64,000 nucleotides of DNA from an uncultured Stenotrophomonas sp. GTDB lineage: Bacteria; Pseudomonadota; Gammaproteobacteria; Xanthomonadales; Xanthomonadaceae. The DNA is taken from the NCBI GenBank assembly GCA_913775725.1, contig CAJYNG010000009.1, positions 124,001 to 188,000 on the forward strand, given 5' to 3'. The stretch's first letter is position 1; every line of letters begins with the position of its first letter. The notes below the pieces were generated by a model, which saw only the letters and a program-made list of their open reading frames with translations, was not told the origin of the DNA and did not search any database. Position numbers and translations under genes: made by a program. Below, one piece after another: positions 1 through 8,612 of this stretch.

Positions 1-1986
1 CCACAGCATGCCTTCGCGGCGACGGCAGCCGAGCAGCACGCGACCGCGTTCGCTGTAGCGCAGCGCGTTGGACAGGAAGTTCTGCAGGATGCGGCGCAGC
101 AGTGCTTCGTCGCTGACCACCACCGCATCGGTATCTACCCAGTCGACCGCCAACCCGCGCGACTGTGCGGCGATGCCGAATTCGCGCGCCAGCGTCTGCA
201 GCAAAGGTCCGAGCCGGAATGCCTGCACACGGGTCGGCAAGCTGCCCGATTCCAGGCGCGCGATATCCAGCAGGCTGTTGAGAATCGCATCCTGCGCCGC
301 CAAGGCTGCATCGATATGGTCGCTGGTCTGCTGCTGTGCCGGGTCGCTCAGCTTGCCGCGCAGCACCGAGACGAACATGCGTGCGGCATTCAGCGGCTGC
401 AGCAGGTCGTGCACGGCCGAAGCGACGAATCGGGTCTTGTAGCGGTTGGCCTGCTCGGCTTCGCGGCGTGCTTCGTCCAGGTCGTGGGTGCGTTCGGCAA
501 TGCGGTGCTCCAGCGCATCGGCCAGCGAGCGCAGTTCGCGCGCGGCGTTCTTGTAGCTGGTGATGTCGGCGTAGCTGGTGACGAAGCCACCATCGGGCAG
601 GGGATTGCCGCGGATTTCCAGCACCGTACCGTCGTCCTTCTCGCTCTCGCGCATGTGCGGGCGGCCGCTGCGCAGGTGGTTCAGGCGGCGCTCGATGGCC
701 TCGTCCACCGGGCCGGGACCCAGCAGGCCACGGCGTGCGTTGAAGCGGAACAGTTCCTCGATCGGCCGGCCCACGCGCACCAGGTCCAGCGGAAATCGGA
801 ACAGCTCCAGGTAGCGCGAATTCCACGCGACCAGACGCAGTTCGCGGTCGATCACCACCACGCCCTGCGGCAGGTGTTCGAGGCTGCGGCTGAGTCCGCT
901 GTCGGCGTCGGTGGCCGCCTGCAGCAGTCCATCCTGCGCGGTGCGCAGTTCCTGTGCGTGCTGCTTGAGCAGGGTTTCCAGTTCGCGGCGGCTGCGCAGG
1001 CGGTGCTTGGCCAGGCGTCGGCGCTGCTGCACGAACAGCACCAGGAAGCCCAGCGCCAGCCACGCGGCACCGCCGGTGAGGGCGGCTGCGCGACCGGCGG
1101 CGGTGGCGGCACTGGCGTCGTGCAGCAGATGCAGGTTCCAGCCTTCGGCGGGCAAGGGCAGGCTCTGCCACAGCATCGGCTGCGGCAGTGCCGGATCCAG
1201 CAGGCGCACCATGCGGCCACCATCGGCCAGCACGTCTTCGGTACGCGCGCGCAATGGCTGCAACGCGCGGTCGGCGTATTGGCGGGCATCGAGCATTTCG
1301 CGGCGCTCATCGGCGCCCAGCGCGCGCAGCAGGCGGTAGCGCCAGCTGTCACGGTTGGCCAGGAACACCACGTCGTGGTCGTCGCTGGCCAGCACCACAT
1401 CGGGGCTGCTCAACCATTCCTGTTCCAGCGCCGACAGCTCGACCTTGATCACCACCACGCCGAGCCGCTTGCCGTCTTCCTCGATGGCCTGCGACAGGTA
1501 GTAGCCGGGCACGCCGGTGGTCATGCCGATGCCGTAGAAGCGGCCGCGGCCCTGCGCCAGTGCCTGGCGGTAGTAGGGGCGGTAGCTGTAGTTCTCGCCG
1601 ACATTGGTGGTCGGCTGGTCCCAGTTGCTGGCCGCCACCGCCACACCATCGTGGCCGACCAGGGTCAGGGTCGAGGCACGGGTGACTTCATTGGCGCGTT
1701 GCAGCTTGAGGTTCAGCCGCTGCTGTTCGGCAGGCGAGGGCGGCACACGCAGGGCGTGCAGTAGATCCGGATCCAGCGCCAGTACCTGCGGCAACGTGCC
1801 GAAGCGGTCGATGCGCTGCTGCAGGCCCTGTCCATACAACTGCAGCTGGCGTTGTACCTGGCTGCTTTCCTCGCCCAGAGCACGCCGCCAGGCGTAGTGG
1901 CCGGCGGCGACCGCACACATCACGGTGCCACCGACCATCACCAGGATGGTCAGCAACAGCATCCGGTGGCGGCTGAGCCAGTACAT
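1..1986 (-). CDS. Membrane-bound sensor histidine kinase with PAS domain (3' end cut by window edge)
   Basis: A two-component sensor kinase read from the ATG at 1986; the C-terminus lies beyond base 1. The N-terminus has a membrane segment (about residues 9-27), then a periplasmic sensor region of roughly 280 residues of the Cache type, a second membrane segment (ALTGGAAWLALGFLVLF), a linker, and a PAS domain ending LEIRGNPLPDGGFVTSYADIT. The phosphoacceptor box is ASAVHDLLQPLNAARMF, with His at about residue 526, followed by the ATPase N-box region (LQNFLSNALRYS). HDLLQPLNAAR boxes are typical of kinases that control carbon-source uptake and pair with LuxR-type regulators; that is family knowledge. 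Its position beside a porin and dctA suggests it senses an organic acid, which is inference. The partner response regulator is presumably further left. Confidence 0.85.
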   Translation of the reverse strand, partial: MYWLSRHRMLLLTILVMVGGTVMCAVAAGHYAWRRALGEESSQVQRQLQLYGQGLQQRIDRFGTLPQVLALDPDLLHALRVPPSPAEQQRLNLKLQRANEVTRASTLTLVGHDGVAVAASNWDQPTTNVGENYSYRPYYRQALAQGRGRFYGIGMTTGVPGYYLSQAIEEDGKRLGVVVIKVELSALEQEWLSSPDVVLASDDHDVVFLANRDSWRYRLLRALGADERREMLDARQYADRALQPLRARTEDVLADGGRMVRLLDPALPQPMLWQSLPLPAEGWNLHLLHDASAATAAGRAAALTGGAAWLALGFLVLFVQQRRRLAKHRLRSRRELETLLKQHAQELRTAQDGLLQAATDADSGLSRSLEHLPQGVVVIDRELRLVAWNSRYLELFRFPLDLVRVGRPIEELFRFNARRGLLGPGPVDEAIERRLNHLRSGRPHMRESEKDDGTVLEIRGNPLPDGGFVTSYADITSYKNAARELRSLADALEHRIAERTHDLDEARREAEQANRYKTRFVASAVHDLLQPLNAARMFVSVLRGKLSDPAQQQTSDHIDAALAAQDAILNSLLDIARLESGSLPTRVQAFRLGPLLQTLAREFGIAAQSRGLAVDWVDTDAVVVSDEALLRRILQNFLSNALRYSERGRVLLGCRRREGMLW

Positions 1987-2052
1987 GGCGGCAGTCTACG
2001 CAGGGCCGGCGGGCGTGGCGTGCACGCCCGCCGGGATCTGACGTGGAAGGGG

Positions 2053-3222
2053 TCAGAAGTGCATCTGCGCGCGCAGTTCGAAGATCTCCGGCGTGCTGTG
2101 CACACCGCGACGGCTGGCGTCGACCTTGACGTAGTTGGCCTGGAACTTGAAGTGGCTGGTCAGGTACCAGTTCGCACCCAGGGTGAGGTCGTGCTGGCGG
2201 CCACCGAGGATGCTGCCATCGTCGAGGTCCATGCGGCTGTAACGGGCCACCAGTTCCACCGCGCCATAGTCGTGCGCCGGCTTGATGTTGGCCACGGCAC
2301 CGGCGTTGTACGGGCGCGATTCGCCGGTCAACACCCAGCTGGCCATCGCGTACTGGCCGCTGCCGGTGTAGTCGGGCTTGCCGTCATGGCGGGTGACCGT
2401 GGCGCGCAGGGCTTCGGCCTGCAGCGAGAACGGGCCGCGGATCCAGATGCCTTCCAGGCCGGTGCGGCGGATCTGGTCAGCGGTGACCAGCGCGCCGGAA
2501 TCGACGTAGCGGATGTCGGTCAGGCCGGCTTCCGGACGTGCGCGCAGGCGCGCGCTGGCCTCATGGTGCACGTCGCGGCCATCGCTGTAGCCACGCGGAT
2601 TTTCCTGCGAGTAGGCCAGGCCCAGGTGGATTACATCACCCGGCGCCTTCACCGGGGTCCACACCGCACGCACCGCCTGGGTGGTGCCGGGGTTGTCACC
2701 CTGCAGGTCCTTGCCGCCATAGGCGCCGGCCTGCAGCAGGTACTGCGGGCGCTCCAGCACCCATTCCACACCCGTGCGGCGGCCGGCGTAGAAGGCCTGC
2801 ACGGGCAGTGCGGTTTCCAGGAAGCTGCCGGCGCGCGAAGACGTGTTCGCGTCCAGGCCGACCGGGGTCTTCATGTAGCCGAAGCGGAAGCGGCCGATGT
2901 CGCGGCCGAAGAAGGCCTTGCTTTCAAAGCGCACGAACACGTCCAGCCAGGTATCGGACTGGAAGTCGTAATAGACCATCGCGTCGTAGACGCCCTTCTT
3001 CTTCAGCGTCGCACCGAATTCCTTGCGGCGCACGGCATCGTCGTCCTCCAGGCCGCTGCCCGAGGAGAAATCGTTGTAGTCGTAGGCGATGTTGGCGGTG
3101 GCGGCCAACTCGGTGCCGTCGCCGAAGGCGTACTTGGTCGGCCAGTTGTCGAAATCGGCAGCCGAAGCGAAGGCGGGAAGGGCGGCCAGCGACAGGGCCA
3201 GCAAGGTGGGAATCGGGCGCAT
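2053..3222 (-). CDS. Outer-membrane porin, phosphate-selective porin O/P family
   Basis: A 389-residue beta-barrel porin. The ATG at 3222 starts a clear signal peptide (MRPIPTLLALSLAALPAFASA) with cleavage near AxA; longer in-frame starts upstream lack this. Features of the OprO/OprP-type family include the early DFDNWPTKYAFGDGTEL strand, the internal MKTPVGLDANTSS stretch, alternating aromatic/polar strands and a terminal Phe (LRAQMHF), the usual assembly signal of outer-membrane barrels. It lies 66 bases downstream of the sensor kinase on the same strand and is divergent from dctA, so it may carry organic anions across the outer membrane for that transporter. Substrate cannot be read from sequence; family members carry phosphate, pyrophosphate or other anions. 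Confidence 0.8.
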   Translation of the reverse strand: MRPIPTLLALSLAALPAFASAADFDNWPTKYAFGDGTELAATANIAYDYNDFSSGSGLEDDDAVRRKEFGATLKKKGVYDAMVYYDFQSDTWLDVFVRFESKAFFGRDIGRFRFGYMKTPVGLDANTSSRAGSFLETALPVQAFYAGRRTGVEWVLERPQYLLQAGAYGGKDLQGDNPGTTQAVRAVWTPVKAPGDVIHLGLAYSQENPRGYSDGRDVHHEASARLRARPEAGLTDIRYVDSGALVTADQIRRTGLEGIWIRGPFSLQAEALRATVTRHDGKPDYTGSGQYAMASWVLTGESRPYNAGAVANIKPAHDYGAVELVARYSRMDLDDGSILGGRQHDLTLGANWYLTSHFKFQANYVKVDASRRGVHSTPEIFELRAQMHF

Positions 3223-3554
3223 GTTGGGTGCGGCTCTCTCAGATTGCGTGTGGACAGGACAACAACGGCCGCAAGGGCCGGAACTTTCGCAATGACGCGC
3301 CCGGCCGTTCAGCTCGGGCCACCGGCCTCCCCGTGATCGGGCGGTGCGGCGCCAGTGTAGGCATCGCGGCCACCTGAACCGGGGGGCTAGTACCAATAGG
3401 TTATCTGCGCCAGCGTGCCCGGCGCGTACAAAGGCGTCCATTGGTCGCACCCCCTGCGCGTGCAGCACAGGGCCTGCGGTCAGTTTCCACGGTAACGGTT
3501 CCCGTGCAGTCCCGGGGCCGTACGTGCCTGAAAATGCCCCTTCCGGAGTCCGCC
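3223..3554. promoter_or_regulatory. Divergent control region between the porin gene and dctA
   Basis: This 332-base gap contains no convincing gene. It must hold the promoters for the leftward porin gene and for rightward dctA. The most distinctive stretch is an AT-rich island at 3386-3403 (ctagtaccaataggttat) in otherwise GC-rich DNA, roughly 150 bases before dctA. It is a reasonable place for an activator site or promoter, but I cannot match it to a known operator with confidence. Confidence 0.3.
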
Positions 3555-4898
3555 ATGCACATCCCGACCGCAGCACCGGTGCCTGCAAAGCCGTTGCCGA
3601 TCTATCGCCAGCTGTACTTCCAGGTGATCGTGGCGATCGTCCTGGGCGCCATCCTCGGCCACTACGAACCGTTGATCGGCGAGAAGATGAAGCCGCTCGG
3701 CGATGCCTTCATCAACCTGGTGAAGATGATCATCGCACCGGTGATCTTCCTGACCATCGTCACCGGCATCGCCGGCATGACCCACCTGCGCACGGTGGGC
3801 CGCGTGTTCGCCAAGGCAATGGCGTACTTCCTGTTCTTCTCCACGCTGGCACTGATCGTCGGCATGATCGTGGCGCACGTGGTGCAGCCGGGCGCCGGCA
3901 TGAACATCAACCCGGCCGAGCTGGACCAGACCGCGGTGCACAGCTACGTCGAGAAGTCGCATGACCTGACCCTGGTCGGCTTCCTGATGGACATCATCCC
4001 GAAGACGCTGCTCAGCGCGTTCGTGGATGGCAACATCCTGCAGGTGCTGTTCGTGGCCGTGCTGTTCGGCATCGCGCTGGCATCGGTGGGCGAGAAGGGC
4101 AAGCCGATCGTGAACTTCCTGGAGGCGCTGGTCGCTCCGGTGTTCAAGCTGGTGCACATCCTGATGAAGGCCGCTCCGATCGGCGCCTTCGGCGCAATCG
4201 CCTTCACCATCGGCAAGTACGGCGTCGGCTCGCTGATCAACCTGGCCTGGCTGGTGGGTTCGTTCTACCTCACCGCCTTCCTGTTCGTGGCGGTGATCCT
4301 GGGCCTGGTCTGCCGCCTGTGCGGCTTCTCGGTGTTCAAGCTGGCGCGCTACCTGAAGGCCGAACTGCTGCTGGTGCTGGGCACCTCTTCGTCGGAGTCG
4401 GCGCTGCCGTCGCTGATGGAGAAGATGGAACGCGCCGGCTGCAGCAAGTCGGTGGTCGGCCTGGTGGTCCCGACCGGCTACTCGTTCAACCTGGACGGCA
4501 CCAACATCTACATGACTCTGGCCGCGCTGTTCATCGCCCAGGCCACCAACACCGAACTGACCCTGGGCCACCAGATCGCCCTGCTGCTGGTCGCCATGCT
4601 CAGCTCCAAGGGCGCTGCCGGCGTCACCGGTGCCGGCTTCATCACCCTGGCCGCCACCCTGGCGGTGGTGCCGGAGGTGCCGGTGGCCGGCATGGCGCTG
4701 ATCCTGGGCGTGGACCGCTTCATGAGCGAATGCCGCTCGCTGACCAACTTCATCGGCAATGCGGTGGCCACCGTGGTGGTCTCGCGCTGGGAGGGTGCGC
4801 TGGACCGCAACCGCCTGCAGCTGGCGCTGGACGGTCGTGAAAGCGAACTGCCGCCGCTGATCGATGCCGTGCCCGAGGCGCTGCCGGCCAGGGGCTGA
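3555..4898 (+). CDS. dctA: C4-dicarboxylate:proton/cation symporter DctA
   Basis: An inner-membrane carrier of the dicarboxylate/amino acid:cation symporter family, 447 residues (family about 430-450). It imports succinate, fumarate and malate. Visible hallmarks are the N-terminal [18 protein letters not shown] helix, [19 protein letters not shown], the serine-rich re-entrant loop [17 protein letters not shown], and the substrate/cation-binding [18 protein letters not shown] and [21 protein letters not shown]. The ATG at 3555 is preceded by GGAG and gives the normal N-terminus; the frame is open further upstream but without family residues. Upstream neighbours are a divergent porin and a sensor kinase. 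Downstream, malic enzyme would channel imported malate to pyruvate. Confidence 0.95.
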   Translation: MHIPTAAPVPAKPLPIYRQLYFQVIVAIVLGAILGHYEPLIGEKMKPLGDAFINLVKMIIAPVIFLTIVTGIAGMTHLRTVGRVFAKAMAYFLFFSTLALIVGMIVAHVVQPGAGMNINPAELDQTAVHSYVEKSHDLTLVGFLMDIIPKTLLSAFVDGNILQVLFVAVLFGIALASVGEKGKPIVNFLEALVAPVFKLVHILMKAAPIGAFGAIAFTIGKYGVGSLINLAWLVGSFYLTAFLFVAVILGLVCRLCGFSVFKLARYLKAELLLVLGTSSSESALPSLMEKMERAGCSKSVVGLVVPTGYSFNLDGTNIYMTLAALFIAQATNTELTLGHQIALLLVAMLSSKGAAGVTGAGFITLAATLAVVPEVPVAGMALILGVDRFMSECRSLTNFIGNAVATVVVSRWEGALDRNRLQLALDGRESELPPLIDAVPEALPARG

Positions 4899-4913
4899 TC
4901 CAGGTGTGTGGTA

Positions 4914-4950
4914 CCGCGGGGCCGGTCACGACAGTGGTACGGCCCCGCGG
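4914..4950 (+). terminator. Hairpin after dctA
   Basis: An 11-bp perfect stem (ccgcggggccg / cggccccgcgg) with a 15-base loop begins 16 bases after the dctA stop. It lacks a strong T-run, so it could be a weak terminator or an mRNA-stabilising hairpin. Confidence 0.5.
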
Positions 4951-5128
4951 CGTTTCAAAGCGTCCCATGGCTGTCATGGGAGGCACCGAAGCTGGTGTCG
5001 CGGTACCGTCGCATACGGCACGGAATTGTGCGGTCGCAGCATGCTTGCGACAGGATAGCGACAGGTCCAGACGCTCCAACGGGGGTATCATCCCCTGTCC
5101 CTTCTGCCCATTCATGTAACCCACATCG

Positions 5129-7420
5129 ATGTCCAACGAAGATTTCAAACAGGCCGCCCTCGATTACCACCGGATGTCCCCGCCGGGAAAGATCAAGGTT
5201 TCCGCTACCAAGCCCATGCTGACCCAGCGCGACCTGTCGCTGGCGTATTCGCCGGGCGTGGCGTACGCCTGTGAAGCGATCAAGGCCGACCCGCAGCAGG
5301 CCAGCGAGCTGACCGCCCGCGGCAACCTGGTGGCGGTGATCTCCAACGGCACCGCGGTGCTGGGCCTGGGCAACATCGGCGCACTGGCCGGCAAGCCGGT
5401 GATGGAAGGCAAGGGCGTGCTGTTCCAGAAGTTCGCCGGCATCGATGTGTTCGACATCGAAGTGGATGAAACCGACCCGGACAAGCTGGTCGACATCATC
5501 GCCTCGCTGGAGCCGACCTTCGGCGGCATCAACCTGGAAGACATCAAGGCGCCGGAATGCTTCGTGGTCGAGCGCAAGCTGCGCGAGCGCATGAAGATTC
5601 CGGTGTTCCATGACGACCAGCACGGTACGGCGATCATCGTCGGCGCGGCCGTGCTCAACGCCATGGCGATCACCGGCAAGAAGATCGAGGAAGTGAAGCT
5701 GGCGACCACGGGCATGGGCGCAGCCGGCATTTCCTGCGTGAACATGCTGGTGCAGCTGGGCCTGAAGCCGGAGAACATCCTGGCCTTCGACCGCGAGGGC
5801 GTGATCCACACCGGCCGTACCGACCTGGACCCGGAAAAGCAGCGCTATGCGCGCGACACCGACAAGCGCACCCTGGCCGAGATCGTCGACGGCGCGGACA
5901 TCTTCCTGGGCCTGTCGGCACCGGGCATCCTGACCGCGGACATGGTCAAGACGATGGCACCGGACCCGGTGATCTTCGCGCTGGCCAACCCGACCCCGGA
6001 AATCATGCCGGAACTGGCGCGCGCCGCCCGTCCGGACGCGATCATCGGCACCGGCCGTTCGGACTATCCGAACCAGGTCAACAACGTGCTGTGCTTCCCG
6101 TACCTGTTCCGTGGTGCGCTGGACGTGGGCGCGACCGCGATCAACGAGGAAATGAAGATCGCCTGCGTGCGCGCCATCGCCGCGCTGGCGCGCCGTGCGG
6201 CCACCGACATGGGCTCGGCCTATGGCGGCGAGACCCCGAGCTTTGGCCGTGAATACCTGATCCCGCGCCCGTTCGACCGCCGCCTGCTGGTGGAGCTGTC
6301 GGCTGCGGTGGCCCAGGCCGCGATGGACTCGGGCGTGGCTTCGCGCCCGATCGACGACATGGGCGCCTACCGCGACAAGCTGGCCCAGTTCGTCTACCGC
6401 ACCAGCCTGATGATGAAGCCGGTCTACGACCGCGCGCGCAGCGACAAGCAGCGCGTGGTGTACGCCGAAGGCGAAGAGGAAGTGGTGCTGCAGGCGGTGC
6501 AGAACGTGGTCGACGACGGCCTGGCGCACCCGATCCTGATCGGCCGCCCGGAAGTGATCGAGTCGCGCATCGAGCGCCTCGGCCTGCGCCTGAAGATCGG
6601 CGAGAACGTTGAAGTCACCAACATCAACGACGACCCGCGCTTCAACGAATACTGGCAGTACTACCACGGCCTGACCGGCCGTCGTGGCGTGACCGTGGCC
6701 GCGGCGAAGAACCTGATGCGTTCGCGCCCGACCCTGATCGCGGCAGTGATGGTGGCCCGTGGCGAAGCCGATGCGATGCTGACCGGCATCGTCGGCCGCT
6801 TCCACAAGAAGCTGGGCTACGTGCGCAGCGTGCTGCCGCTGGAGCCGAAGGTCACCTCTACCTCGGCCATGACCGGCGTGATCAACCAGCAGGGCGTGTT
6901 CTTCTTCGTCGATACCCACGTGCAGGAAGATCCGACCGCCGAGCAGCTGTGCGAAGCGACCCTGCAGGCGGCCTACCGCATGAAGCTGTTCGGCATCGAG
7001 CCGAAGGTGGCGCTGCTGTCGCACTCCAACTTCGGCAGCCATGATTCGAAGGATGCGCTGAAGATGCGCCAGGTGCGTGAGCTGCTGCTCAAGCGCAACC
7101 CGCGTCTGAACGTGGATGGCGAAATGCAGGGCGACACCGCATGGGATGAAGCGCTGCGCCAGAAGCTGCTGCCGGGCTCGACCCTGCAGGGCCGCGCCAA
7201 CCTGTTCGTGCTGCCGAACCTGGAAGCGGCCAACATCGCCTACAACCTGGTGCGTGTGTTCACCGACGGCGTGGCGATCGGCCCGATCCTGATGGGCGTG
7301 AACAAGCCGGTGCACATCCTGACCACCAGCGCGACCTCGCGCCGGATCCTGAACATGACCGCGATTGCGGCGGTCGATGCGCAGATCCGCAAGCAGCTGG
7401 AAGCGGAAAAGAAGGCATAA
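5129..7420 (+). CDS. maeB: NADP-type malic enzyme with C-terminal phosphotransacetylase-like domain (MaeB)
   Basis: Oxidative decarboxylation of malate to pyruvate. The 763-residue length matches the two-domain MaeB class. Residues 1 to about 430 form the malic enzyme, with substrate motif [32 protein letters not shown] and the nucleotide-binding GMGAAGISC. Residues about 431-763 resemble phosphotransacetylase ([51 protein letters not shown]). In studied MaeB proteins this second domain is regulatory (acetyl-CoA inhibition) rather than a working transacetylase. The ATG at 5129 fits the conserved [14 protein letters not shown] start. Together with dctA upstream it makes a sensible C4-acid utilisation pair, although each is transcribed from its own region. 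Confidence 0.95.
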   Translation: MSNEDFKQAALDYHRMSPPGKIKVSATKPMLTQRDLSLAYSPGVAYACEAIKADPQQASELTARGNLVAVISNGTAVLGLGNIGALAGKPVMEGKGVLFQKFAGIDVFDIEVDETDPDKLVDIIASLEPTFGGINLEDIKAPECFVVERKLRERMKIPVFHDDQHGTAIIVGAAVLNAMAITGKKIEEVKLATTGMGAAGISCVNMLVQLGLKPENILAFDREGVIHTGRTDLDPEKQRYARDTDKRTLAEIVDGADIFLGLSAPGILTADMVKTMAPDPVIFALANPTPEIMPELARAARPDAIIGTGRSDYPNQVNNVLCFPYLFRGALDVGATAINEEMKIACVRAIAALARRAATDMGSAYGGETPSFGREYLIPRPFDRRLLVELSAAVAQAAMDSGVASRPIDDMGAYRDKLAQFVYRTSLMMKPVYDRARSDKQRVVYAEGEEEVVLQAVQNVVDDGLAHPILIGRPEVIESRIERLGLRLKIGENVEVTNINDDPRFNEYWQYYHGLTGRRGVTVAAAKNLMRSRPTLIAAVMVARGEADAMLTGIVGRFHKKLGYVRSVLPLEPKVTSTSAMTGVINQQGVFFFVDTHVQEDPTAEQLCEATLQAAYRMKLFGIEPKVALLSHSNFGSHDSKDALKMRQVRELLLKRNPRLNVDGEMQGDTAWDEALRQKLLPGSTLQGRANLFVLPNLEAANIAYNLVRVFTDGVAIGPILMGVNKPVHILTTSATSRRILNMTAIAAVDAQIRKQLEAEKKA

Positions 7421-7476
7421 GCCTCCTTTCCCACTTCCGCTGCCCACGCATTCTTCCTTAACCCCGCCTTCGGCGC

Positions 7477-7497
7477 GCCCCTTCAATAAGAAGGGGC
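7477..7497 (+). terminator. Hairpin downstream of maeB
   Basis: An 8-bp stem gccccttc/gaaggggc with loop aataa lies 56 bases after the maeB stop. There is no long T-run, so it is a weak terminator candidate. Confidence 0.4.
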
Positions 7498-7543
7498 TCC
7501 TGGTCGGAAGAATGATGGCGCTGGCGCGGTTGGACGTCTGCGC

Positions 7544-7580
7544 AAATGAAAACACCGGGCATTGCCCGGTGTTTTCATTT
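7544..7580. terminator. Strong symmetrical terminator after maeB
   Basis: A perfect 17-bp stem (aaatgaaaacaccgggc / gcccggtgttttcattt) with a 3-base loop. Its AT-rich outer arms give the tttt-type tail in both directions, so it is a good bidirectional rho-independent terminator. The surrounding gap 7421-7868 otherwise holds nothing I can call a gene. A 24-codon frame at 7740-7814 after a weak GAGG is noted but not supported. Confidence 0.75.
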
Positions 7581-7830
7581 GCCGCAACGGCCGCCGAACC
7601 TGCCACACGCGCTACGCAACCCGGTCATTTCCCTGCAACGCCATTGCGGCCCAATACGCCCACGCGGCCTGGCCGTGGGAAGGGACCGGACCGGCCTTCC
7701 CACCCTGGGCCCGACCAACTTTCCATGGGCGAGGGTGTCATGCGCAATCGAGTGACGCGGCGGTACTTCCAGCAGCTGTTCGCGCTCTACGCCGGCTTCG
7801 TGCAGTCGCGCTGAGGCAGCGATGCGGCAG

Positions 7831-7849
7831 CGCCGGGCAATGCCCGGCG
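7831..7849 (-). terminator. GC-rich hairpin downstream of the secreted protease gene
   Basis: cgccgggca/tgcccggcg is an almost loopless palindrome 20 bases beyond the stop of the leftward gene ending at 7869. It could be a terminator or a REP-type palindrome. Confidence 0.45.
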
Positions 7850-7868
7850 AACGTGAAGTGCGTGGGGT

Positions 7869-8612
7869 TCAGTGGCGCTTGCCGCGGCGCGCCGGCGCCG
7901 GCGGCGGTGCATCCGAACGCGGCTTGGCGTACTGCGTCCACAGCGCCGGCAGTGCCTTGCCGGTGTGCTTCTGCCACAGCGCAGGCGTATAGCGGCCGCT
8001 GCGCAGGGCGTTGTCCAGTGCCAGCACCAGGCCCGGATGTTCGGCGTCGGCCCATTTCAGGAACGCGCCGGTCACCCGGTAGCCGCTGTCGACGTTCTGC
8101 CCCTTCTCGACCTTGACCGGCAATGCCCAGCCGGCGGCGGCGTTGTCCATGCCATAGCGGTCGCGGGCGTAGTCGGCGATGCCTTCCACCAGCCAGCCCG
8201 GTACCCGTGCATCGCCGTAGCCGGGATACCCCTGCACGATATGCATCGCCTCATGGGTGACCAGGTCGATGTCGTTCGGGTGTTGCGCCAGCCAACCCGG
8301 ATTGATGGTGATCGTCGCTGCCTGCTCCTTGTCGCCAACGAAGGCGATGCCGGTGTAGGCCGGATCGATCACGATGCGCACCATCGACGGCGCCGCCGGA
8401 TGGAAGTCCGCGCGTTCGCGCAGATAGGCGAAGAAGAACGTATCGATCACCCGCTTGCGTTGCGGTGCGGCCAGCGCGCCACGGGCGTCCTGGTAGTTCA
8501 GCGTCACACCGTCGCGGGTCAGCTGCGTATCGAACGCCTGGGTCTGGCCGAAACTTGAGAAGGACAGGGCAGCAAGGGCCAGTGGCAGAAGACGGAAGCG
8601 CATGCCGCTCAT
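7869..8612 (-). CDS. Secreted basic secretory protease-like protein (HExxH-type metallopeptidase fold)
   Basis: A 247-residue exported protein resembling the plant/bacterial basic secretory protease family. The start at 8612 (MSGMRFRLLP) overlaps the upstream mannosidase stop as ATGA, implying translational coupling; an internal ATG at 8603 begins the signal peptide core (MRFRLLPLALAALSFSSFG). The putative zinc site is VTHEAMHIVQGYPG: HEAMH matches HExxH, followed by the PGWLVEGIADYARDRYG stretch that carries the family's further conserved Glu/Asp residues. It ends in a basic, proline-rich tail (PPPAPARRGKRH). Coupling to a GH92 mannosidase suggests joint action on secreted or host glycoproteins, which is inference; peptidase activity in this family is poorly proven. 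Confidence 0.75.
   Translation of the reverse strand: MSGMRFRLLPLALAALSFSSFGQTQAFDTQLTRDGVTLNYQDARGALAAPQRKRVIDTFFFAYLRERADFHPAAPSMVRIVIDPAYTGIAFVGDKEQAATITINPGWLAQHPNDIDLVTHEAMHIVQGYPGYGDARVPGWLVEGIADYARDRYGMDNAAAGWALPVKVEKGQNVDSGYRVTGAFLKWADAEHPGLVLALDNALRSGRYTPALWQKHTGKALPALWTQYAKPRSDAPPPAPARRGKRH

Noticed and set aside
4955-7606. An 883-codon open frame on the minus strand opposite maeB
   Set aside because: Its composition (His, Gln, Arg, Val rich without domains) is the typical antisense shadow of a high-GC gene; maeB has clear family motifs.
7740-7814. A 24-codon frame after a weak GAGG site between maeB and the protease gene
   Set aside because: Too short, no conserved feature and no terminator or coupling to support it.
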